This document shows, in pieces, positions 18,491 to 29,700 of a stretch of 64,000 bases of DNA. The translations under genes and the position numbers were made by a program. Position 1 is the first letter of the stretch; each line of letters opens with the position of its first letter. The stretch comes from Lagopus muta (Eukaryota; Chordata; Aves; Galliformes; Phasianidae), in assembly GCF_023343835.1 (NCBI RefSeq), contig NC_064439.1, positions 20,779,433 to 20,843,432 on the forward strand, read 5' to 3'. A model generated the notes under the pieces. That model had not been told where the DNA came from. It saw only the letters and a program-made list of their open reading frames with translations, and searched no databases.

Positions 18491-21400
18491 AATAACAACC
18501 TCAAAACAAGCCAATAGGTTGCTGAACAGCTTGGGCCCTTGGTTTGATTTTGCTTTCTGAGTAGGCAGCCTATCTGACTAGCCTGGTTGGAGGCAGAATG
18601 AAGGACATGAGTGGGAGCTGGAAGGGCTTTTTTAATACTCTGAATCTTTACCAAACCTGATCTCTTTCAGCAGTTCCATGTTTGTAAATCAGTGCAAGGC
18701 ATGAGTATTGAATTAAAGTAGGGGTAATTGTGAAACTTCATTAATAAATGTAGGTACTTCATGGTGTTACAAGCTAAGAGCTAAACTAGCAGAAATTACT
18801 CATTAGTTTTTTGCATGTAAGTGTAAACAAATAATTCATCTCCTACCCATTTAACAATGTCACTCTGTTAGTGTTCTTATGATTAAACCGTGTTCTATGG
18901 TTGTTTACAGTAGTTTGCCCTTTGGTATGTGATATTTGCAATGAGGGGTAGGTAAAGATTCTTGGTGTATAGGGAGGAGTGCAATTGCATGTAATTTCCC
19001 ATGTGTTTGTCTTTCCAAGTATTCTCCTCCCAGATTTAAAAAGTATTAATACCATTTGAAAGAAGTGAAAAGGGGCAGCTAGGTATTAGAATGTTTATTT
19101 GTCTCTGACTTCCGAGTCTGTAGAAAAACACGTATTTACAGGATGTGTGGCAGGGATTCTGAGAAGTGTCAAACTGCCACAAGTACAGTTAAGTTGCTAG
19201 AATATAGGTATAGCATTAGAAATGCACTTTATCTGGAAGTAAATATTTGTAGTAATTGCACATATAACAATGGTTTGAATTCCTTCTTAATAGCTAAACA
19301 AATTTCTAATGATTTCATTTTTGGATTATCTGTTGTGCTTGTCAGTGAATCTGATAGGCTGCTATTGTAGCTTTTATATTCCATGTGAAAACAACTGTCA
19401 GTATTCTAATTGCTTCTCTTTTTTTTGTGATGATTACAGAAACTCAGTGCAGTATTCCCATGCTGTCTGCAGTGTACACCTACGTACAGAGTACAGGAAT
19501 AAAAAATTCTTGCGAGGTACACATCTTTACTGTTAGGAAGAAGTGAAAGCTTTATCATTCAGGTGGAATAGTTGCTGCTTCATTTTAAAGTCTGACTGAT
19601 GTAACCCCCCTGAATTTTTACATTAGAAAAGTGCTCTTGCTTAAGTGGTGGCCTTGTGGCCCAGTGACCTTCACTGTTTTGTCTTCATTGCACTATTTTA
19701 GTAGAGGTTGTTAGGGTAATCTTTGATGTGCTAAAACAGAAGGTGTGTACACTTGCAGAGTTACTAAAAGCCATGCATACAATGTACTGGTTTCAGCATA
19801 AGGGCACGTTGTAACTGATCTGTTCATATCTACTTTTTCACTTCATTACTGTAGGAGAGAGAAAAATCTTTAATTGAAGACTTAAAATAGAAACAGTAGC
19901 TGCAGATGGCAAACTTAGCTAAAAATTAACATGAAAAGAAATACAAGTGATGACACTTCTAGAAATAAGGCACTGCGAGAGGTACGTTGTTTTACTTTGG
20001 TGATGTGTACACTAGGTCTGGTTTGGTGTCTGCAGTGGATGCCCACTGCCTATGACTTTTCTCCCTGCTATGCATTTATTTGGAACAGAAATGTTTCTCT
20101 TCTGGTAAATTGCGTGGCTGAGAGGACAGTTCCCAAGGACCTGGATTGCATCTGTGTGTGCTTGTATATGCATGTGCATATAGTTAATGATGTAGGGATT
20201 AACAACTAAAACCATACACCTATGTAGCATTCTGCAGTAATTTTTGAGTTCCATACTCCCAGGCAAGCCCTTAGAAGGCTATGTCCTTGAAAGATGCTCA
20301 GAAACATGCTGTAATGATTCTGTTTCTTCCTCATTTTCTTGGTATTAAATTTGTTATTCTTTCTGTTCAAAATGACCACGCATTTTTCTTCAGTACTATT
20401 TTAACATCTTAAACCAGGTGTGGGGCTTTCTGCCTGGCCTAACAGTTGATGAAGCATCTTGCTGCTCTTGACCATGCATGACAAAGTAATCTCCCCCACA
20501 TTCTTGCTGTTCTTTGGCTGTGCTGATGAAACTTGTGGCTACAGTGCAGCAGAATTTGCAGAAGAAAGCCCTACCTGAAGGCCATTCTTTTGCAGGTCCG
20601 CATTCCATCTTGTTACTCCTTGAAGATCCTGCTGCTACCTGTAGAAGAACAGCAACATCTCTTGCTCGACAAAACTGCAGAGTGCTTGGAACAAAGTGAC
20701 AGCCAAGTGACTGGTAAACTGGTCTTCATTTTCTAGACTTTAAGTTGCAAACCATGCTGCTGGGAAAATGGAAAGCACCAGCTTACTTTCCTTACATCAC
20801 CTGAGTGTCACTTTGTTGTGCTCCTGTCTGCTCACCATTCTGAGCAATCCTGACATATCTGTCACTGTCTTTGGACCTCCCAGTGTCCTCACTGGGAGTG
20901 GCTGGTTAAAGCATGCCCTAGATTTCAGTTGCAGTCTCTTAATTTCAGAAGACAAAAGTTGTCTGTGGGAGGAGGAATGTTAAACTTTTCATAGCATTAT
21001 GCAGCTGTAATGTTCTCTAGTTGGAGTCCATGTTGTTTTTCCATCATGTCTACTTGTGTGCTGTTGGATAATGCTCCATTGTGTATTCCTCAAAGCCAGA
21101 AATGTAGATTTTATCAGAATTCTAAAAATACAAAGCAATTTCTGTAGGGTTTTTTGTATCTTAAATTGCTGATAGAGTACTTTGGAAGTTACTGTAGTTT
21201 CCTCAAAACTTTAGGCAGTTTAAGTCATGATTGCAAAGTCATTAATTCTTACTGCAGTCATTTACAGCAAAGCTTAAGCTTTACTACTGGGAGGTAATTT
21301 TCAAAAACAGACCAAATAAATTACAAACTTGGTGTCAGCAGGGCTGTTTAGTCATGTATCATTCTTATTTGCTGCGGTAATAACACTTAGATGTTTAATT

Positions 21401-21937
21401 ATTCTATGGCATAGAATTAATTATGGCTCACAGACAGTCTTTGGATTATCTATGGCAAACCAGAAGCTGAATTTCTACTCATAAATCACTTTCTTGGTTT
21501 TTTTTCCCCCGTGATCCTTTGAAATATTGGTGCACATTTTTCAAGCCTCGTTCTTCTTCAGCTGTGGTTTAAAGTCTCATCGAACGTGCTCCTTATGTTT
21601 GGCAAGTGGGGAAGACATTGCAACATAGGGTAGAGCTATTACTGCTCGTTTTAAAACGTTGACCTGAGTTTTCACTGTAATAGAATGTAATGCTAATAGG
21701 AATGTTAACTGACAAGGCAGTGACAGCTGGAAAGTTGGCTTTCATTTGCAGATGGCCGCTTCTGTGCTGAGAGGACAAGTGTAGGCAATCCAGCATGAGC
21801 TTGCAGTGTGAAGGTGGACATGCAAGCTGTGCAAGCCCAGGGAGATCCCGGTGTGAAAAGAAGAGGTATTCAGCAGTGTTCTCTACCTGATTTCCCAATT
21901 CCCAGGGAGTTACTGTAAAAAGATCAATAAACAATGG

Positions 21938-22072
21938 TTTTTATCCAGAGAAGCTGTGGGTGCCCCGTCCCTGGGAGGTGTTCAAGGCTGCATTGGATGG
22001 GGGCCTGGCAGCCTCATCTGATGGGTGGCACCAGCCCAGGGCAGGGGGTTGGGACTGCGTGGGCTTTAACTC
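21938..22072 (+). mobile_element. CR1 retrotransposon 3' fragment
   Basis: It contains AGAAGCTGTGGGTGCCC, GGAGGTGTTCAAGGCTGCA, TTGGATGGGGGCC and GGGCAGGGGGTTGGGACTG, the recognisable CR1 3' region. It ends without a clear terminal octamer. Open frames on both strands here are by-products of this repeat. Confidence 0.85.
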
Positions 22073-22254
22073 AAGCTCAGCCTGGCCAAAGCTCCCCGGG
22101 CACTGTTGGTGTAGCAAGGGCTGGTGCTGCCCTGGGCACCCCCTGTATGTATTTGCAGTGGTTCTCTGCACAAAGGTAGTATCAAGATAAAAATGATGTA
22201 TATGATGTGGCAATCCAAGAATGGAATCTGCCTGCTCCATGGATCTGTGTGCCT

Positions 22255-22586
22255 GCATTCAGGGGAGATCTTATTGCTCTGTACACTGACCTTAAGGAGG
22301 TTGTAGTGAGGTGGGGGTTGGCCACTTCTACCAGGTAGCAGTTAGGACAAGAGGTAGCAGCCTTAAGTTATGACGGGAGGTTCAGGTTGGATATCAAGAA
22401 GAAATCATTCTCAGAAAGAGTGGAACAGGATGCCCAGAGAGGTGGTGGAGTCACTGTTCCTAAGGGTGTTTAGGGAAAGTGTAGACGTACTTATGAACAC
22501 AGGCAGTATTGGTGGTAGGTGGACAGTTGGGCTAGATGATCTTAGAAATTTTCTTCTGACCTTAATGATTCTGTGATTCTATGCAT
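22255..22586 (+). mobile_element. CR1 retrotransposon 3' fragment (older subfamily)
   Basis: It contains GGGGAGATCTTATTGCTCT, CAGGTTGGATATCAAGAAG, GAGTGGAACAGGATGCCCAG and a GGGCTAGATGATCTTAG block, ending in ATGATTCTGTGATTCTATG. This is the classical CR1 3' end, including the terminal octamer. It is 5' truncated. Confidence 0.92.
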
Positions 22587-23707
22587 GCTGCATGTGTGAT
22601 ACATACCCCATGTTGTGAGTCCTCACAAAGCTACCACCTAAGGGGCTGTTGTATAGGTACCGGTGGGGACTGTTTTGATCTTATAAGCAACTAGAGAGTG
22701 GTTGGCTGCAGCCCCAGATGTAAGGATTTGTAACTTCTGAAAAAAAAGATGAAAACACTGTCTTATAACACTGCTTTTTATCTCTACAAATTGTTCTTGA
22801 TTTCTTGTCCCACCTTACCCTCAGTCCTCTAGGTGCCTTGCATGAGGAATGTGTTCATTGTGTGCTGTTTGAACAGTAAGGACCCAATGGACAAGTTGAG
22901 GTGACGCTGTCTTTCTTGCGCAGTCCAGATGCAATTAAAATGCCCTGAAAATGCTTTGCTCCCATCTTCAGTTTGGCGGGCCCTTGCTTTATCTGCTTGT
23001 TTATAGGGGGAAAACACAGAGAAGGTGGATTTCTTTCTTCCACGCGGTAATTGCTTCCCTTAACACGACGAGCTGTGGCAGTAAGCAGCCGGGCCCGGGA
23101 TGCTGACGTTCCGCGGGTGCCTCAGCGCTGCGCGGGCCGAGGGAGGAGCGGGTGCGGCGGGGGTGCGGAACGCTGCACTGCGCTGGGGCGCGGGAGAGCG
23201 AGGTGCGACGCGAAGCGAGGGGCCCTGCTCTGAAATCCTGTTAAACTCTGACGGGGGAGGGAACGGGAATTTAAAAAGGGAGGAAAAAAGGTCATGCAGA
23301 GGGAGAAAGGTTTGCTCTGGAAAGGTGCAACTGCGGGCTGAGCCTGGCTGGAGGCAGCGGCCGATGAGGGAGAGAGGAGGCGCGGGACGAGGAGCGGCGG
23401 GCGCGTGACGCCGGGGGGGCTTCCACTGCCGGCCCCGGGCGGGGGCTCCCGGCCGCGGAGCTCCCCTCGCGCGCTCTGCCGCCGCCGCCTACATTTCCCA
23501 GTACTTCCCTCTGCCGAGCGGGCTGCGGGAGCCGCGCCGGCTGTCGCCATCCTCGCGGGGGGCTCGGCGCGGAGCGGGGCGGAGCTCGGCAGCTCCGGCC
23601 CCGCGGCAGCCGCGGCCCCGCAGCCCCCACCCCCCCGCCCGCTCCGGTGCAGGCGCGGAGCCGGCGGCGCAGGGCGGCGGCAGACGCGGCGCGGAGCGGG
23701 CAGCGCC

Positions 23708-23765
23708 ATGCGGGCTGCCGCCTGCCTCCTCTCGCTGGCGCTCTGCGCCCTGCCCGCCGCCTCAG
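23708..23765 (+). CDS. ADAM22: ADAM22 exon 1 (signal peptide)
   Basis: 19 codons plus one base, ending TCAG|GTGAGC. The ATG lies in a good context (GCGCCATGC, G at -3). The encoded peptide has a hydrophobic Leu/Ala core typical of a secretory signal. Confidence 0.88.
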
Positions 23766-26700
23766 GTGAGCGCCGGGGCCGGGGGGATGCGGGCCGAGGG
23801 CCGCCGCGGAGCTCCCGCGGCGGCCTCGCGCTGACGGGTGCCTCTCCCCTGCCCTGCAGGCGTCGGGCCGGCGGCGGGGCGGCGGGGCGAGAGCCGCTTC
23901 GCGGAGCGGGAGAGCATCAGGCCGCTGCGGTTGGTGTCCGGAGAGGGCGGCGGCGGGGCGCGGCGGCCGGCGCTGAGCACGCGGGTGCGGAGCGGAGCGG
24001 CGCGGAGTCAGGTAGGCGCCGGGAGGGCCGGTCGGCACCGCTCGGTTCCCCCAACGCGCGTTCCGTTGGCGGGGAAGAACGCGCGTCGCCGGGCGCTGCT
24101 CGGGGCGCGCTTTCCCGCGGACCGCTCGTCCTTTCCGCGGCGGCGCCCGAACGGGTTAAAACGGTCCCCGAGCCTCCGGTTTCCATCTCCCGGCCGTCAG
24201 CCGCAGCTCGAGGCGGGCAGAGCCCAGCGGGCTCCTCAGCACGGCTGCGGCGCGGGGCCGGGGGGCGCGGGGCGCTGTGCGGGCAGCGGCCGGAGCTGCG
24301 AGGGGGGCGGCTGGGATCGGCGGCGAGAAGTTAACGGGGGGATTCGGCCTGCGCGTCCAATCGCTATGGCTTTTATTAATATTAATACGGTGATTTTAGT
24401 CCCGATGGCTCAGCGTTGGGCTGGAGGTGGTACGTGAATGTTACATCTAATGGGAAAAGATGCTGTGTGTGCTGTCGCTGAGAGCGTGACAAACCTGTGC
24501 ACTCGGGGTGGTTGCTGAGATCCAAGTGAGCCGCAGGCCTCTGCCTGCCATGTGCCAATGAGCTGCTGTCAATTTCAGACATCAGATAGCTGGAAAATGG
24601 CCTCAGATTTTTTTTTGTAGTCCTTAATGTATAATAAGCACTGACAACTTTTTTTTTGTTTTCTTTTTTTTCCTTTGCATACATGTGGTTGAATAATAAA
24701 TGTTCTCTTTATAGCATATCTATTTGCTTTTGAATGTCATGGAATCTATGTAAAGATCCTTCAGATACGAAGGCCGTATTTACATTATAATAAAATAGGC
24801 TTTTATAACTTCCAAGCTGCATGCTTTGTTTAAAAAAAAAAATCTGGCGTATCAGAGCTCTTTGGAGACTCACAGGCATTCACCTGCTTGGTGCTGTGTG
24901 GCACTGCTGGTTGAGGTGGCTGTGCTGCATTTGGACCAACCATTAGGAGTCATGTTCTCACAGAACCAAATGGTTGGTTTAAGGGCTTTGTTTTCATGGG
25001 CGTCTCAAACTTCATTCACCAAACCTTCTACTCTTAACAATTTTTCAGGTCACCCATGTTTTGTTGTCAGTAGTCAGTGTCAGTTCTGCTCCTCCCAGCA
25101 GAAAGTAGATCTGGTGGGATAGAAAGTGTTAAACACATTCATTTCACTGCAGTCTTCTCACTAAACTGAAGCTGTATGTGTGAAACTCTGCGCACAACCA
25201 CAGCTTTTCCTCTCGATGAAGAAATTTTCCTTTACTGCTGAGAATACTGTCTGCCTCTCCATGGCTTCTGGTGGTTGTGACCCACCCCCCCTTCCCTCCC
25301 CCAAAGGATGCAGCTGGCAATTCCAATGAGGAATCTGGCCAAGCTGAGTGGAGCCGGACTGCTCTTCTGTGCCTCTTGCACAGGGCACAGTTACATCTTA
25401 ATTACAGGATGTGCATTCCTTGCCCAGAGATCTGAGTCAGCTTGGCAGCACAGGCAGCAGCATGGCTGCATTCACCTAACACGGCTGCATTCACCTAACA
25501 CGGCTGCATTCACCTAACACGGCTCTATAGGAGCTGCCTTTGGGACTGTGAGCATGCAGCTGCAGCACACACCCTAGTAGTTAATATCTTGACTCTAAAA
25601 GTCTGGCATCCCATAAAAAACAGCTTACCTCTGTCAGAGTGCATCTCAAAGCTACAGACTGTTAACTTTTGCTTTTTGGAGGCTGGTACAAGCCACAGAA
25701 AGTGTAAAGGTATGGGTTCTGCTGGCATGTGAACAGATACCCAAGTGCACTCTGCTGTGTCAGCAGCTCAGATCAGTGACACAGAGGTGCTCTCAATCAA
25801 TAACATTTTATTATATCTTAGTTGTTTTGTGTTTAAATAGCCTTTGACTGCCTCCAAACACTGTTCTACCTATTGCTAGTTGTCTTTGGACAGATGTGTA
25901 TCGCAGTTAGAACATTTGGTCTCAAAGTATAGCTTAAAGCATAACCTAATGACCTTGTGGGTTGGTTTAGGAATTGTGTGTCTTGGAGGGGGCCAAAACA
26001 TTCAGGAAGAACCTGGGATGGCAAAGAACAAGCAGCCATGTGTAGAAAAGCACAGATACCTGAATGGGATGGTGCAGTGCACTGGGCAGCAAGGCTGTGG
26101 CTGAGGACTTGATGTAAAACAATGTAATTGTATTATGAATTGGATAAAGATAAAAGGAAAGAGAGAGATTAGTGAAGCTGGAGAGAAGGGAGTTGCATTA
26201 AATCGGATTGGATCCCTTTAATTCCTGGATGAAAGCTTTAGCCTCAGAAAGGGCAGAAGTTGTACAAGAGGGCTGCCAGCCTGAGTCCAGGCTTGCACAA
26301 AGGGAAATTAAGATGGAAGCTCAGGGGCAAGCAGCAGCACGGGGGTGAGAGGAAGGAATGGAAGGCAATAATGACAGAGAAGTAATGGATCTCTAGTAAT
26401 CTGTGGGTTTTTTTCAACATTTGTTGAGAATTTTCTCTAGCAACTTCCTTTGTTTTGTTTGTTTGGGGTTTTCTGATCCATTGCCATCACTATAACTATG
26501 GAGTGACTGCTCAACACACATGCTTTACTATTATTCAGAAAAATGGCATGTGTGTGTATTCAACCTAGAAACCCAGAATGAAATTGCTTAAGAAAAAAAT
26601 CAGCATACTCAGTCTGAGCTGGACTTCAGAGCACAGCACAAGGGAAGCATTGTAGGCTACAACATATTCATGTCATTAACATTTTAAAGCACAATGTTTG

Positions 26701-29700
26701 GTGAGCATTGAAGCATTCACCTGCTTTTGGGTTTTTGCTTTTAATTCTACCATGGAATAGTCAGTACAATATCCATTGCTTTCCCTTTTCCGCAAAGGGG
26801 GGCTTATTAGCAGCTGCACAGCATTTCATCTAAAGAGTAATCAAGATAAGATATATCTGAGAGTGTGTGAATATTGATATTGTCATTACTGCTCTCCAGG
26901 ATCATAGCAAGGGACACTTAATTCACTGTTGTGTAAATAAACCTATTGGAAAATGAACATCTTATGGGCATTCTGTAAAGGATTCTTAACTAGGATTCTT
27001 GTCTTTTAAGATCAAGAATGTTCATGCTGTTGAAAGTGTAAGGAGCCTTTTGACTGCATATCTTCTGCCATATTTTGGTAGGGTTTAGTTGTACAAGTTT
27101 CTTAATACTTTCATTTAGCCCATAGCATGCAGGCATATTCTTCGTAAGTCGTGGAAGTAAGCAAGCATTTCTTCCCAGTGCCTGCATTTCTTCTTCCACC
27201 AGTAAAGAAGAGAAGAAAGAGCACAAAGTCTGCTGTTACAAACACAAGTTTGTACTCAACACCAGCACTATACTTAGAGGACTATTCTCTGTGGATCAAA
27301 TGGTTGTGAAGATGAGATTCATTTGAGCTTAGTGTCAGAACTCTGCAGGTTCTTCAGCCAACAGATGCCTTCCCTCAACCGTAAGATCTTAGCAGTTATC
27401 TGTCTCAATTCTGGAGATCACAGCCTCCCTGATAGTGCCCCAGTGGTGCTGTGGGCTGTCTCTGAATGTGCCTTGCAACGAGCAGTACACCAATGAAACA
27501 CACCTGAATTTAACTGGGACACTGGTTTTGTGACTGATCCTTGTCTCCTGCTGTCCTGACCTGGTATTTCCATTGCATATGGAATGTAGTACTGACCACT
27601 TCACAGAGAATAAGGTTGTTTCCAGCATTTGGAGAAGAGAATGAGATTGACCGGCATGCTTGCTCAATGCCAGTGGGGAAGGGTCTGATTCTCCTTGCAG
27701 ACAACTTTGTGGTCATGGCAATGGGTCTGCACACAGTCTGAGGGACTGCACTGCTCATCTCAGGGCTGTCATTGCAGGTATCTGTTCTTGAAGAAATCTG
27801 GGAGATTTGCAGTTATTTTTGATGAGAACAAGGTCCTGACTCTCTGACTCACTACAGGCAAAGATTAACTCATCTTTGCTGGCTAGACAAAACATTCGCA
27901 GTATGACAACTTCTCTTTCTTTCACAGTATGACAACTTCTGTTTCTTAACCAGTTTTTCACTTGCTTGTGTACCATTATGGTACACTGAATTTCTTAGGA
28001 ATGAATAAAAGTGCTGATGTGGTTGTGGGGAGCCTGGTATGAGGGCCCCAGGATGTGTCTCCAGGTAGGGCTAAGTGTTTGTGCTCCCGAGTGATTGGGT
28101 AGTTTGCAGCAAGGTGTTTATTTGTCTTATGCTGTCTGTGTTCCTGGATTGTTTGAGACCAAGGCACACAATTCCACAAATTGATCAGGAAGCACAGCTA
28201 ACAGATTTCTTAAATGACTTCTTACGCTCATAATCAATTGCAGAGAAGCTCTGCTGTGACATCCCAAGCTTGCATGGCTTTGCTTGTTCTTTGAATTTAA
28301 ATCATCCATCAGTTACTCAGGGGCTGCCCAGTTTTTGCTTTTGCATTCCCTGACTTGTTGGACTTTCCTCTAGCCTCAGACCAGCATATCCCTATTCTTT
28401 GCAGGTGCTCTTTAATTGCTAGTTCTATTTGAAACATTTTGCTTTCTGTTCTGGTGCTGTCGACTTCTGATGCTATTAAAATTTCCTGTGTTTGGTAGCT
28501 CAAACAATTAGTAATCTGTGGTTAAAAAAGTGTTCTGACTGCTGAGGGGTTTCTAAAACAGCTCTGGATTTTGGGACTGCTGGATTGATGACTGATGAAA
28601 AAAGAAGCGTCATGAGAAATTGCTCAATTCTGAGAATTATTTTCTGCCCACTTAGTCAAGTGATTGCCATCTCTTGGAGAAACTTAGGCACAATTTTCAG
28701 TCAACCTATCACAAAATCAAAGGGGGAGGAGGATAAACTGGGACGGAGGCTGTAGTGAGCAAAAAGAACATGCATTTGGTTCACTGCCAGATCTGGTTTT
28801 CTTCCTGCCTCTTTGCTTCTTCTCTCTCTTTCCTTAAGGTTTATAAGGCATTTGGCAAAATGCATGAAATATTTTCTAGTATTTAGCATGTGCAGTTCTG
28901 CAATATTTGTGTAAGGATAAGATTCTCCATCAACCTGACAATAATCTGTGTCCATGAATATGTGAATGGCAGTTAAAAGACCAAACCTCATGATGCAGGT
29001 CCTGCCTTTGTGAAGAAGAAATGCTGTAGGCAGTTTTTGCTATAGACTGTCGCATGCTGCAAGGACATTCGGAATGCCCTTTGGTTTCTGTAGTAGGAGG
29101 GACTTTCAGTTCTGACTTTTTATAAAATACATCTGCTCATATCATGTGTGTTGATAACTTATAGGCAAAGAATATTACGGATTTCTAATTCATCCTTCTT
29201 TACAAGCTCATTTCAGGAAAATCCTTACTTGATAATGAGATTTGTTATGACATTGAATAAATATGCCCAAAAAATCATCCAGAAAAATACTTCTGTTAGC
29301 TGCTACTTCTATGTTCATTCTGTAGAAAAATCATATCAAGACTCAGATTTTGAAGGGTGATTGAAAAACACAGGTGTCCTAATTTTGGAAAAAAGGCTGC
29401 ATGGGAAATAGTTGTTCTGTGGTGTCTTCTTTCTCATATAATAGCAGAGCTGAGAAGACACATTCCAAAAGCTATTTTCTTAATCTCATGAAACAGCTTA
29501 TATACAGTCTTTAGGGATCCTAAAGGCTCAGATAGAGCAATGCTTATAGAAATCCTTATAGAAACTACCTTTCCCACCATTAGCTTGTTGCCGTGATCAA
29601 TGTAACAGCTACACATCTAAGATCTGAGTCTGACAGAGCAGCTCTTTCCAGCTCTGCTGATCAATTTCTATATCTCCTCCCAATCTGTGCTGGTGCACCT

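Larger units (their letters stand above)
17980..23084. other. DBF4-ADAM22 intergenic region
   Basis: About 5 kb between the DBF4 poly(A) signals and the ADAM22 island. It contains an A-rich stretch near 18462-18490 and two CR1 fragments near 21.9 and 22.3 kb. Open frames at 19143-19536, 19931-20209 and 20514-20743 have no recognised motif. No RNA gene is seen. Confidence 0.7.
23085..24345. promoter_or_regulatory. CpG island at the ADAM22 5' end
   Basis: Very GC- and CpG-rich DNA with sharp borders to AT-rich flanks. It spans the presumed promoter, 5'UTR, coding exon 1, intron 1 and exon 2 of ADAM22. No TATA box is evident, as is common for island promoters. The transcription start cannot be fixed from the sequence. 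Long open frames on both strands here result from the scarcity of stop codons in GC-rich DNA. Confidence 0.85.

Noticed and set aside
20397-20743. Overlapping open frames on both strands in the DBF4-ADAM22 gap
   Set aside because: No recognised motif, no splice or promoter context, and comparable to chance frames elsewhere in the window.
23405-24334. 309-codon plus-strand open frame across the ADAM22 island
   Set aside because: It runs through the splice sites of ADAM22 exons 1 and 2, is made of Gly/Ala/Arg/Pro, and exists because GC-rich DNA has few stops. The overlapping minus-strand frames of 195 and 248 codons have the same cause.
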